Assembly (NCBI RefSeq): GCF_900172315.1
Contig: NZ_FWFV01000002.1
Coordinates: 310,001-374,000 of the forward strand
Reading direction: 5' to 3'
DNA: 64,000 nt
Source: Palleronia marisminoris
Lineage (GTDB): Bacteria > Pseudomonadota > Alphaproteobacteria > Rhodobacterales > Rhodobacteraceae
Of this stretch, positions 50,569 to 59,741 are shown piece by piece (the first letter of the stretch is position 1; each line of letters starts with the position of its first letter). Made by a program: the position numbers and the translations under genes. The notes under the pieces were generated by a model that did not search any database, was not told the DNA's origin, and saw only the letters and a list, made by a program, of their open reading frames with translations.

Positions 50569-50928
50569 ATGTCAGATCGAGAAACCATGCTGTACGACCG
50601 CATCATCAAACAGGGCACCATCAAGGAGCCGGACGGCAAGCCGGATCCGTAGTTCGCGCTGCCGTCGACGGTCAACTGGATGCGTGCGCTGCGAATCCTT
50701 GCGGAGGACGAAGGGATCGATTTCGGAACGGCGACTGCCTTCTACACGAAGGAAGGAAAGCGGAAGATGGATATCCGCGTCGAGAACACCGTGCTCGAGC
50801 AAATCTTCCTGGGGCTTCATCATCTTTCTGCCCTCGACCAATTCCGAGGCGGAACGACGGCCGCGGACTACGCGAGGGTCGGAGTGTTGGCTTGGTACTA
50901 CGCATCGCCAACGCGGCGAGCGCTATGA
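50569..50928 (+). pseudogene. Unidentified gene with an internal amber codon
   Basis: One frame runs from ATG 50569 (or 50587) to TGA 50926-50928 and is broken only by a TAG at 50650-50652. The two parts read MLYDRIIKQGTIKEPDGKPDP and, after the stop, FALPSTVNWMRALRILAEDE and onward to SPTRRAL. The same frame before and after TAG, the continuous protein-like composition and the ATGA overlap with the next gene argue for one original protein of about 114-120 residues. Family not recognised. The 3' part might still be made from the ATG at 50680. Confidence 0.5.
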
Positions 50929-51557
50929 CCGCCGCGCAATCCGGATCTTTCCGGGAGGACCATGCTGGGACGGCGCGGCTGTGGGACGAGCAGATCGCCA
51001 GCCGGGGCCTCGCCCTGGCGCCGTTCAGCTGGAGAGTGAGCAGTCTCGTGGAGAAGGCCTACAAGGCGGAGGTCGATGCACTGCGCAATGGCAGCCCCGG
51101 CAAGCTTCAGACGCGCCCGGTGACAAAGGACGACGCGCTGGGCGCCGCTGCAGGGTATCTGTCGGGATCTGCGAAGTGGTACGCGTGGAAGACGGAGGAG
51201 GACCTGAAAGGCAATCGCGCCTTCAAGGAGTTGGGCGTCAGCAACTTCCGCTCGAAAGACGCGAGGGCACTGCTGGACGAGTGGTTCAAGCGTAGGTCCA
51301 TGGGGTTTGTTCACCAGGCAGCCCGCTACCGCGGCAAGGCGAACTATCGCGAGGCGCTTTTTCTCGCATACGGCTCCGGCACCGAAACGATCCTTTCCGG
51401 GTACGTGGACGACATGCACGCTTTGCTCAAGGCGTTTCTCGCAATGGCGGGCGCCTTCGCGCGTCGAAAGCTGGGCAAGGATTTGTGGTCTGAGTTTGTC
51501 GCAGATGTCGACGCGAAGAAGGCCTTCACGACCCGAGCCGGCGATATCTGGGCGTGA
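50925..51557 (+). CDS. Hypothetical protein, second gene of an unknown operon
   Basis: A 210-residue protein I do not recognise. It starts at ATG 50925 inside the TGA of the preceding frame (ATGA overlap), so translation is coupled. Predicted mostly helical and basic: WRVSSLVEKAYKAEVDALR, LSGSAKWYAWKTEED, FKELGVSNFRSKDARALLDE, and YVDDMHALLKAFLAMAGAFA. No signal or membrane segment is obvious. Its location between a restriction operon and the recombinase cassette suggests accessory or defence cargo, which is only inference. Confidence 0.6.
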   Translation: MTAAQSGSFREDHAGTARLWDEQIASRGLALAPFSWRVSSLVEKAYKAEVDALRNGSPGKLQTRPVTKDDALGAAAGYLSGSAKWYAWKTEEDLKGNRAFKELGVSNFRSKDARALLDEWFKRRSMGFVHQAARYRGKANYREALFLAYGSGTETILSGYVDDMHALLKAFLAMAGAFARRKLGKDLWSEFVADVDAKKAFTTRAGDIWA

Positions 51558-51581
51558 ACGCTGGAGTGATTGAGCCAGACG

Positions 51582-51982
51582 CTAGATGTCACTCGTCCCG
51601 GGCTGGAGGAATCGTATCCGCTGTTCCTTCCAGTCCAAAGGGAAAGGATCCATCATGTTCGCAAGCGTGACGCTCTTAGGCTGGCTGCCCTCCATGATGG
51701 CATCCACGATTTTCGGGGCCAGCAGAGAGAGGCGCATAAGCCGCGCCATGTACGTGAAGGCGATGCCCTCTCGCTCAGCCAGTTCGGAAATCGACGCGAA
51801 CTCGCCCGACTCCAGCATCCGTTTCCAGCGGAACGCGCGGGCCAACGCCTTGACCAGCGTGTTGTCTGTCCGCCGCGGTTGCGTGGCGCCCTCGGGCATC
51901 TGCATCTCCTTCCGGCCACCACGCTTCACGACGCGAAATGGGACGTGGAGCGTGACCGTCTCCGGGATTGGAGCCCCGCGGG

Positions 51983-51986
<4 letters not shown>
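51582..51986 (-). CDS. HTH protein of the recombinase cassette
   Basis: A 134-residue basic protein. LVKALARAFRWKRMLESGEF leads to a helix-turn-helix, SISELAEREGIAFTYMARLM, followed by APKIVDAIMEGSQP. Such proteins regularly follow serine recombinases in alphaproteobacterial islands and may act as a directionality or DNA-binding partner. The ATG overlaps the recombinase stop by four bases. Confidence 0.75.
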
Positions 51987-53304
<1,318 letters not shown>

Positions 53305-53308
<4 letters not shown>

Positions 53309-53760
53309 GCGCCCCTCCGGTGATTTTTCAGCCCGAAGAAGACCCAGCCGTTCCAGCGCGTGCCGGTGATCGCGCGGGCGATGGCGGACAGCGACCTGTA
53401 GGGCCGTCCCTGCCACTCGAAACCATCGGCGGTGACGGTCACGACCTGCTCGACACCCTGCCACTCGCGCAGCAGGCGCGTGCCGGTGGTGGGCCGGTCG
53501 CGGTCGGCGCGGACGCGGCTCTTCTTGCGGTCGCCGCCGTCCAGTTCCTCTCCCAAGCGCTCCAGTCGCCGGACCGTCTCACGCTTGAGCCCGCCATAGG
53601 TGAGTTCCTGAATACGGTAGGCGAGCCGGCTTTCCAGGTAGCGCCGGTTGAACGGCGGCGGCTCGCTGTCGAACAGGTCGCGCCACTGCTTCTTCAGGTC
53701 ATGCGTCGGCGTGGTCTTGAGCGCGGCGAGGCGCGCGGGGATGGGATCGGGCTTGTTCAT
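53305..53760 (-). CDS. DUF2924 family protein
   Basis: A 151-residue protein with the DUF2924 layout: DPIPARLAALKTTPTHDLKK, WRDLFDSEPPPFNRRYLE, YRIQELTYGGL, TRLLREWQG and the C-terminal SAIARAITGTRWNGWVFFGL. The last segment resembles a small DNA-binding (RAMA-like) domain. It almost always precedes a serine recombinase, as here, with four-base overlap. Confidence 0.88.
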
Positions 53761-53951
53761 GCATTTCTCCGGTGAGTTGGAGTTGCATGACCGCTCTGGG
53801 CGGCCGGACAGTGAAGCGAACTATCTCCATGGCGTTCGCAGAGTTCATTTGACTGGCGGAGCTGAAGGCGAACGAGTCCCCGGGCGAGGATCGCGCAGAG
53901 TTCCGTACGGCGCTCCATCGGTTTCAGATGACACGGATTAAGGGGATTCAT
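53757..53951 (-). CDS. Small conserved ORF of the recombinase cassette
   Basis: A 64-residue protein containing MERRTELCAILARGLVRLQL, then a short tail ending SGHATPTHRRNA. I recall closely similar short proteins upstream of DUF2924-recombinase pairs in other alphaproteobacteria. The ATG at 53951 is preceded by GGAGGTGGGAGA, a strong ribosome site. It overlaps both the DUF2924 gene and, by four bases, the helicase gene, so the whole block is one transcript. Confidence 0.7.
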   Translation of the reverse strand: MNPLNPCHLKPMERRTELCAILARGLVRLQLRQSNELCERHGDSSLHCPAAQSGHATPTHRRNA

Positions 53952-55300
53952 TCTCCCACCTCCGTCGAAGCCGAGCTTCGTGAGATGCCAATCCCTGCCC
54001 ACCCCCGCTGACGGCGGACCATGGTCGGTTCAAACCCGCGTGCGCGAAGGGCCTCGCCGAGAGCCTTTTGCGATCCGGACGGGTAGCCGCCATCCTCGAC
54101 CCATGCCTTCCATGACTGGAACAGCTGGGCGGCCGGCGCCTTGTGTTTTCCGTCGCAGATGCAGCGCTCCTGTATCCATTGCCCGATCAGATCTTCTTCT
54201 TCGAAATATTCCTCGGCAGCCGCCCTTATGCATGACGGTGGGGAGAGCCCCTCGCGCTGCCAATCGGCGCAGCCAGCCAGCATCCATCCCAAGATGCCGT
54301 CACGCTCGGCGAGGAGCTTCTCCACGAGGCGGGGGTCGCGACGCTCAGGTGGAATGGTGACGGTGAATGGCACGAGGTGGAGGCGACGGCGCATTGCCTC
54401 GCCCACGCCATTGAGTGCGGGGCGATTATTGCCAGCGACGATGAGCTTGAACTGCGGCTCGAACTCGAAGTGATCGCGGCGCATGAAATTTGCGCGCAGT
54501 CTTTCCCCACCGGTAACTGCCTTGATGCGTGCCTCCGCCCAGCTGCGCCCGGCCTCGGTCTCGGGCACAAGGACCAGTCGTGCGGCGCGAAGTCCGGCCA
54601 ATTCCGTCAGGTGGCGCTCGCTTTTCGACGCCATGAACGTGTCGAGCGTAGCGGTGGAGGCATAGTTGCCCATGATCGAGGCCAGTGTCTGAAGGAAGAC
54701 GGACTTGCCGTTCGCTCCGTGGCCATGGAGGAACGCGAATGCTTGCTCCCTCGTCGATCCCGTAAGGCAATAGCCAGCAAGACGCGCGAGATAGGCCTGC
54801 AGGTCGGCATACCCGTCGGTGATTTCGTGCAGGAACGTGCTCCAACGAGGGCAATCGCCGCCTGAGGACGCGGTCGTCATCTGGCTGATGAGGAGATCGG
54901 GGTCGTGTGGACCGATTTCCCCTGTCGCCAGATCGACCATGCCCGAAGGTGTGTTAAGCAACATTGGGTGGGCGTCCCATCGTGATGGGGCCACGGCAAT
55001 CCCGGGATCGGCGGCCGCGACGCGCAGCACGGCCGACATCTTCCTGTCGCTTGCGATGTGGCGTGCTTCGGCAGGCTTGTCCGCTTGTTGCGCCGCTGAG
55101 CGACAGACCTGGCGCACCATTTCCCGCACCAGGCCCGTCTCGTCGCGTTCCCAGACCGTGCCGGACCACCGATACCAGGCCCCCCAGGCGGCGACGTGTT
55201 TCCAGTTCTGTCCGTGAACTGAGACGAATTCCGCCGCGATGGCATCGTCACTCAGAGCAGGCGCAATCTGCTCTTGTTCCGGCTGCGCCTGCACGCGCAT
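53948..55300 (-). CDS. P4-type SF3 helicase / plasmid-phage replication protein
   Basis: A 450-residue protein with an N-terminal D5-like region (WYRWSGTVWERDETG, SRWDAHPMLLNTPSG) and an SF3 helicase with Walker A FLHGHGANGKSVF near residue 200, LVLVPETEAGRSW, and the sensor motif KLIVAGNNRPAL. A winged-helix-like C-terminus ends in ARGFEPTMVRRQRG. P4-family proteins unwind origins for phage or satellite replication. The ATG at 55300 lies within the end of the primase gene; an earlier in-frame start exists at 55369. Confidence 0.88.
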   Translation of the reverse strand: MRVQAQPEQEQIAPALSDDAIAAEFVSVHGQNWKHVAAWGAWYRWSGTVWERDETGLVREMVRQVCRSAAQQADKPAEARHIASDRKMSAVLRVAAADPGIAVAPSRWDAHPMLLNTPSGMVDLATGEIGPHDPDLLISQMTTASSGGDCPRWSTFLHEITDGYADLQAYLARLAGYCLTGSTREQAFAFLHGHGANGKSVFLQTLASIMGNYASTATLDTFMASKSERHLTELAGLRAARLVLVPETEAGRSWAEARIKAVTGGERLRANFMRRDHFEFEPQFKLIVAGNNRPALNGVGEAMRRRLHLVPFTVTIPPERRDPRLVEKLLAERDGILGWMLAGCADWQREGLSPPSCIRAAAEEYFEEEDLIGQWIQERCICDGKHKAPAAQLFQSWKAWVEDGGYPSGSQKALGEALRARGFEPTMVRRQRGWAGIGISRSSASTEVGE

Positions 55301-56268
55301 GGGGCCCTTTTCAGCGGTGTCCTTGCCAGCAATGCGTCGAACTCCCGTCTGAGGTAGGTCACCTCCCACGGCGGAGCAATCATGGCGGCGTTATGGTCCT
55401 CGACAGCAGTCCACGCCTCCTCGATCGTACAGACGCCCCTGCGCGCGTTGCGAATCCAATGGCCGATCACCTTCGACAAGGCGACAAAGCGTGTCTCCCC
55501 GTTCACCCCTCCCGCCGCTATCCGCGTCCTCGCCAAGTCATGCGGGGTCCGTCCGCCCGGGCAGCGTCGGGCCCTGTCTTGCGGGACCGGGAGACCGGGC
55601 ATCGGCGGCATGGCCGCGATGGCCTCGGCGATTTCCGTGAGTTCGTATTCTCTGGGCCTGTCGGAGAGAATGCGGACGCCTGTGCGTCGACCATTCTTGC
55701 CGTGAATGGTCCCGGCGACCCGGATGGGCTGATGGATGCTTCCAAAGGCGGGATCGCCGGCCACCTTTGAAGCAAGCATACCACGCAGTGCTGCGACGCG
55801 AGCCGCGTCCGTACCCACGGCGGCTTCGGTCAGGCGCCAGTAAAGGTGGAGCTTTGTCTGCCCGTCATCCGCGACCCCACCGGAGGCCACTTCGAGCGAT
55901 GGAGGCCCGACGTATTGAGCGAGATGTGCGAACTTCGCCGAAATGTCCCCGTGATCGAGATCCACGAGGATGACACCCGTCTGTTGGATGTCTTTTGCCT
56001 TCGCCGATCCGGGGGATATGACGGTGCCCGGAACGACGAAGACGCCGCGTTGCTGCTCCGCCGCCGCGGACGCGATACTGATCAGGCGGTCGGTGACCGA
56101 GGCAGTGCCGGGAAATTCGAGGCGTGGCTTCTGGTCCGGGGTCCCGGTTTCCGGGAGGAGCCGGATCGGGACGAGGCCGTCCAGATAGCCAAATACAATG
56201 TCGCAGTACCTGCGGATGGATTGCGCCTCGACCGTCGCGCCGAGGGAAGAGGTCCGGGGCGCGGTCAT
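55252..56268 (-). CDS. Primase-like / RepB-type replication protein
   Basis: A 338-residue protein. TGVILVDLDHGDI resembles the metal-binding hhhDhD motif of primase-polymerase (AEP-like) domains, with LEVASGGVADDGQTKLHLYW and PIRVAGTIHGKNGRRTGVRI matching RepB-like primase patterns. The C-terminal part (about 230-338) with GGVNGETRFVALSKVIGHWI resembles a primase C-terminal helical domain. It overlaps the HTH gene upstream by four bases and the helicase gene downstream. Confidence 0.75.
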   Translation of the reverse strand: MTAPRTSSLGATVEAQSIRRYCDIVFGYLDGLVPIRLLPETGTPDQKPRLEFPGTASVTDRLISIASAAAEQQRGVFVVPGTVISPGSAKAKDIQQTGVILVDLDHGDISAKFAHLAQYVGPPSLEVASGGVADDGQTKLHLYWRLTEAAVGTDAARVAALRGMLASKVAGDPAFGSIHQPIRVAGTIHGKNGRRTGVRILSDRPREYELTEIAEAIAAMPPMPGLPVPQDRARRCPGGRTPHDLARTRIAAGGVNGETRFVALSKVIGHWIRNARRGVCTIEEAWTAVEDHNAAMIAPPWEVTYLRREFDALLARTPLKRAPCACRRSRNKSRLRLL

Positions 56269-56489
56269 GGCTTGCCCCCGCCGCATCGCATCCTGTCCTC
56301 AAAGTCTGCGATGTCTGCCATTCTGTAGCGGATCGCGCCGCCGATCAGAATGTACGCGGGACCTTTGCCCTCGGCTCTCCAGCGCTGCAGCGTCCGCTGG
56401 GACGTGCTCCAACGCTCGGCAAGCTCGCGCTCGCGGATCAAGAGCCGTGGGTTTTCGAAACCGGGTGATGTGTTTGGATCGTTTGCCAT
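56265..56489 (-). CDS. AlpA/excisionase-like HTH protein
   Basis: A 74-residue DNA-binding protein with a MerR-type winged helix of the HTH_17/AlpA kind: LLIRERELAERWSTSQRTLQ then GPAYILIGGAIRYRMADI. In P4-like elements such proteins act as excisionases or activators of the integrase or replication genes. It is the first gene of the replication operon, and four GRCGTGACA repeats lie directly upstream. Confidence 0.82.
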   Translation of the reverse strand: MANDPNTSPGFENPRLLIRERELAERWSTSQRTLQRWRAEGKGPAYILIGGAIRYRMADIADFEDRMRCGGGKP

Positions 56490-56532
56490 GCCAGCGAAAA
56501 TACAGCCGAAACAGGCAGGTTTGGCGGCTGGC

Positions 56533-56635
56533 GGCGTGACATGACGGGGCCTCGGCGTGACAGTCGAATCCGCGCTTCTGGTAGATCCGCTCGGTCAAGT
56601 CCCTCTGGCGTGACAAACGCACCTGCGACGTGACA
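56533..56635. repeat. Four iteron-like direct repeats GRCGTGACA
   Basis: GGCGTGACA occurs at 56533-56541, 56554-56562 and 56607-56615, and GACGTGACA at 56627-56635. Start-to-start distances are 21, 53 and 20 bases, close to whole helical turns, so bound protein would lie on one DNA face. They sit 44-146 bases upstream of the AlpA-like gene and its replication operon. They may be the replication origin iterons or an operator. Confidence 0.65.
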
Positions 56636-56679
56636 AGCGGGCGAGCCAGTTCAATACCTATGCCCGGGTTCACCGCGAC

Positions 56680-57276
56680 TCAGGGTGCCCGATTCGCCGG
56701 TAGGACGATGATGTATGGGTCGAGGCGATAGCCCTTCGATACCCGGGTCTGGATCAGGAGAGGTTCGACCGGCGGCTCGCCATGGATCTCCTCGTATCCC
56801 TGGGCGAGTTGCTTGCGGCAACGTTCAACAGCTTTCCGTATCGTTCTTTTGTTCATCCCGCCCATGTCAGGAAGCCTCGTTCCCATCGTGTAACGGTAGT
56901 CCGCGGGGGCAACTCCGTTGCGTCTGTCGTCGTCGAAGGAGGGCTTCAGCGCATGTGGGACACGGGCAGACGGTCCCCTTAGCGTCGCCAGCCCGATCAC
57001 GTCCACGATATGTCGGTTTCCATCCACGGAGAAAGCCACCTGCAAAGGGGCGCCAGGTTCCGGCACCTGGTCCACTTCATCGACTTCCCCGATGAAAATG
57101 CGCGGCACCGACGCTTGCCGGAACTCTGGTACCTGCCCGACCAATCCGCCGCCTGAAGACAGGTGGAGAACCACGAGCGATGATGCGGGAATCTGCCGGG
57201 ACGCGAGGTCGGAAGCGCGGTCGCGAAGCACCTGCTCAAGAACGCTCTTGACGGCGTTCGAGTGCCGCTGATGCAT
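56680..57276 (-). CDS. Hypothetical protein with a possible winged-helix C-terminus
   Basis: A 198-residue protein not recognised. The N-terminal half has a beta-rich part (SSLVVLHLSSGGGLVG, VPRIFIGEVDEVDQ, HIVDVIGLATLRG). The C-terminal part, MNKRTIRKAVERCRKQLAQG followed by PLLIQTRVSKGYRLDP, resembles the wing hairpin and recognition helix of OmpR-type winged helices. It follows the QueC-like gene by 66 bases on the same strand and could belong to that operon. Confidence 0.55.
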   Translation of the reverse strand: MHQRHSNAVKSVLEQVLRDRASDLASRQIPASSLVVLHLSSGGGLVGQVPEFRQASVPRIFIGEVDEVDQVPEPGAPLQVAFSVDGNRHIVDVIGLATLRGPSARVPHALKPSFDDDRRNGVAPADYRYTMGTRLPDMGGMNKRTIRKAVERCRKQLAQGYEEIHGEPPVEPLLIQTRVSKGYRLDPYIIVLPANRAP

Positions 57277-57342
57277 TTGAAGGGTGAGATCGAGCGCCGT
57301 TTTGCGCGGGAGGTCAGGATGGCCCCGGAAAATCCGGCTGGC

Positions 57343-58551
57343 CTAGTGGCCGAAAGCCGTCATGAAAGCCTGCTCGTCGAGGTCGCCTAGCCGAAGGGCG
57401 TGGCTCGTCCATTCGACCGCCATCGTGATCGCCCGATGGGTGGTGCGTTCCCCGAACAAGATGTCCGTGCCATAGATTTCTTCGGGATCGTAGTCGGCCA
57501 ACCCCGCATGGAGGATGGCGAACCTCCGATCGAAGCACTGCGTGCAGGCCCCGCAATGAGTGTGGAGGCTGTTCTGCTCGCGAATGCTCGTGCAACTGAC
57601 GGCGCGCACAATCTGTTTGGCGGCTCCGTACTGCTCGATCCGTGAAACGACTTCGCTTTTCGTCAGCCACTGGTACTTGTTCTCGATCCCAACGGGTTCA
57701 GAAAGAACCACTTGCATGAGGCGATTGATGGTCCTCAACGTGAGCGGATGCGTCGTTCTGGTCGCCATGGTTCCGACGATCTGTGGGCTGAGCGGCAGGT
57801 TGTGGCTGACGATGCCGTTCTCGAAAAAGGAGACGCGCCCGGCGCCGAACGCATGGGCCACGGCTTGGCCGAAAGCGGCGAACAGAAGGGTGCGAGACCG
57901 TTGCGTGGAATCTCGCGCTTCCTGATCCGTTCGCCGCGCGAGGATATTCACGTGGAGCACCCGGCCCGGGAATCTCTTCGCCAGATACTGTCCCAGTTCG
58001 ACCTGTCGCGGGATCGCCTTCTGTGCAGACCTGTGCGTGACGAGGATCACCCGCGACGATGTCGTTGCGAGAAGCTCCAGGGCGCCTGCGAAGGAATCGA
58101 GGCCGCCCGAGAAGAGGACCACCTCGTCGGCGTCGAAGCTGGCGCCGTTCGGGTCCAGATCGAGATAAGGCTGCAGGATCGGATCTGCGTTCGACTGCGT
58201 GAACCGAAACCTGACGCTGTCTTCCGTCAGGGTCTCGACGACTTCGCATAGCGCCGCGGTCACGTCTGGTCGCTGCCAGAGCTCCGGGTTTCGAACGGGG
58301 ATTTCAAAGTCGAACTGGCGATACCACCCCGCACCCATATCCGGGCGTGTCGCACCTCCGCGGGCTATTGCTCCGTCAGCTGCGAAAACGGTCGAGGCGA
58401 TCTCCATCAGATCGAGAAGGACAGGATCAAGCTCACGAAGTGCCTTTGCCTGCAGGGCATCTGTCCCGAGATTGAAGGTCGGTCGTTGCCCGTTGATCCG
58501 GACAATGATCGGGGTCTGACTGCCGTCGACCCGCACGATGGCTTCACCCAT
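57343..58551 (-). CDS. QueC-like PP-loop protein (QatC/Cap9-like)
   Basis: A 402-residue protein. The PP-loop ATPase motif VLFSGGLDSFAGALE is near residue 145, after an N-terminal extension of about 140 residues absent from housekeeping QueC (about 220 residues). The QueC zinc site is preserved: a Cys in VSCTSIREQ and the THCGACTQCFDRR cluster. QueC makes preQ0; longer relatives act in defence systems (QatC of Qat, Cap9 of type IV CBASS). No queF, queD or queE is near, so a queuosine role is unlikely. Its start overlaps the upstream partner gene by eight bases. Confidence 0.8.
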   Translation of the reverse strand: MGEAIVRVDGSQTPIIVRINGQRPTFNLGTDALQAKALRELDPVLLDLMEIASTVFAADGAIARGGATRPDMGAGWYRQFDFEIPVRNPELWQRPDVTAALCEVVETLTEDSVRFRFTQSNADPILQPYLDLDPNGASFDADEVVLFSGGLDSFAGALELLATTSSRVILVTHRSAQKAIPRQVELGQYLAKRFPGRVLHVNILARRTDQEARDSTQRSRTLLFAAFGQAVAHAFGAGRVSFFENGIVSHNLPLSPQIVGTMATRTTHPLTLRTINRLMQVVLSEPVGIENKYQWLTKSEVVSRIEQYGAAKQIVRAVSCTSIREQNSLHTHCGACTQCFDRRFAILHAGLADYDPEEIYGTDILFGERTTHRAITMAVEWTSHALRLGDLDEQAFMTAFGH

Positions 58552-59326
58552 CGATCATGCTCCTGGCACGTAGTTCCGCCACGGTCTTCTTCATGGCCAC
58601 CGCCCCGAAGATGGTGGCGTCCTTCGTGCGAAAACCGCCTTCGCGGTGCAGCGTCTTTCCGTACCAGCCGCTCGAAAACTCCTTGATGATGCGCGTCGCC
58701 TCGCTCGAATATTGATCCAGCTCGCGATCGAAGGCGTTTCGGTCCGTGGTCGTTGGAAAGCGGCGCCCTTCGCCAACCTGAAGAGCGAGGGTTCTGTCGA
58801 GCCAGTAGGAAAGGGTCCCGGAAACGAGTGTCCCGAAGAATTCCCGCGAGAACCCTGAGATGCCCTTGGCCCAGGACATCTTGCGGGCCACAGCCTGCAC
58901 GTCGTCCGGAGTGGCCCCGAAGAGGCCCGGGAGCGCGTCGCCAATCGCGATGGTCAAGGTGCTGGTCAGGGCACGGGCTGCGATCTCGCCGAAATCGGAG
59001 CGCGTTCGTGTCTCGCGTCGCACGGCATCGAGCCGTTCCGCGACGGCCGCCACCAGGTCGAGAAGCTCGGGCCGGTGGTGCACCGGCAGCCCGATGTTCC
59101 GAAGCGCTTGCCCGAAATCGTCGGACCGCGCAGCGAGGGGAATATTGAGCAGGAGACGCACAGCTTCGACGAAGACAGGGTCGTCTGCGGCGGCGAGCAT
59201 GTCCTTTTCGGCTGCCCGCGCACTGGCCGCGACCACTTCACTGTCCGCAGCGCCGGCATCGAGCAAGCGGACGACGTCCTGCCAGTGCCTGCTCCGAGGC
59301 AGGACACCGAGCGTATTGTGTCCCAT
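58544..59326 (-). CDS. Helical partner of the QueC-like protein (QatB-like?)
   Basis: A 260-residue protein starting MGHNTLGVLPRSRHWQDVV, if the ATG at 59326 is used (GGAGGACC lies upstream); an in-frame ATG at 59356 gives MGALEGGPP, so either start places Gly second. The rest is alpha-helical: LLDAGAADSEVVAASARAAE, ALTSTLTIAIGDALPGLFG, FFGTLVSGTLSYWLDRTLAL, and FDRELDQYSSEATRIIKEF. The gene order and helical, Met-Gly-starting character recall QatB next to QatC; this is inference without alignment. Confidence 0.6.
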   Translation of the reverse strand: MGHNTLGVLPRSRHWQDVVRLLDAGAADSEVVAASARAAEKDMLAAADDPVFVEAVRLLLNIPLAARSDDFGQALRNIGLPVHHRPELLDLVAAVAERLDAVRRETRTRSDFGEIAARALTSTLTIAIGDALPGLFGATPDDVQAVARKMSWAKGISGFSREFFGTLVSGTLSYWLDRTLALQVGEGRRFPTTTDRNAFDRELDQYSSEATRIIKEFSSGWYGKTLHREGGFRTKDATIFGAVAMKKTVAELRARSMIDG

Positions 59327-59741
59327 GAGCGGTGGTCCTCCCTCCAGCGCGCCCATTCAATTTGAACCCGGAGGATTAACAAGTGTCAAAGCTGGCAGAG
59401 CAACAGGCTACAGATGCAACAGATGTGACGTGAGAAAACCATGGGTCTTCGCGCGCGGGCGCGCGAAGCAACAAACAGATTGTCGTGTTGCATCTGTTGC
59501 ATCCGTTGCAGGTCACCGTCTCCAGCCCATGATCAGGGGGGCAAAGCCGCTACCTATGGGTGCCCCGCTCGTGGCCGGTGGTGGCAGTCGGCGTGCTGGT
59601 TTAGCGGGACTGCCACCACTATTTGGGCAAGGCTGGAAGCAACGCCAGGCCTCCTGGACGGATGGCAAGTCGATTAGGCGAAATGGCTTCGGCGCCATCC
59701 GGTCGGCTGCGCTGTTCCATCTCCCATTCGCATACACCCCG
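59327..59741. other. 415-bp structured intergenic region upstream of the QueC-like pair
   Basis: No gene is apparent. It holds a 13-bp inverted repeat (GATGCAACAGATG at 59413-59425 and its complement at 59491-59503), a GC-rich hairpin between the arms and three tandem 9-mers starting GTTGCA, listed separately. The remainder shows nothing I can name. A promoter for the leftward operon is expected here. Confidence 0.6.
59413..59513. repeat. Inverted repeat, hairpin and GTTGCA 9-mer repeats
   Basis: GATGCAACAGATG at 59413-59425 is the reverse complement of CATCTGTTGCATC at 59491-59503. Between them, CTTCGCGC and GCGCGAAG (within 59447-59468) form a strong stem. At 59487-59513 three adjacent 9-mers read GTTGCATCT, GTTGCATCC, GTTGCAGGT. 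The arrangement suits an operator or origin for a dimeric protein binding both orientations. Confidence 0.7.
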
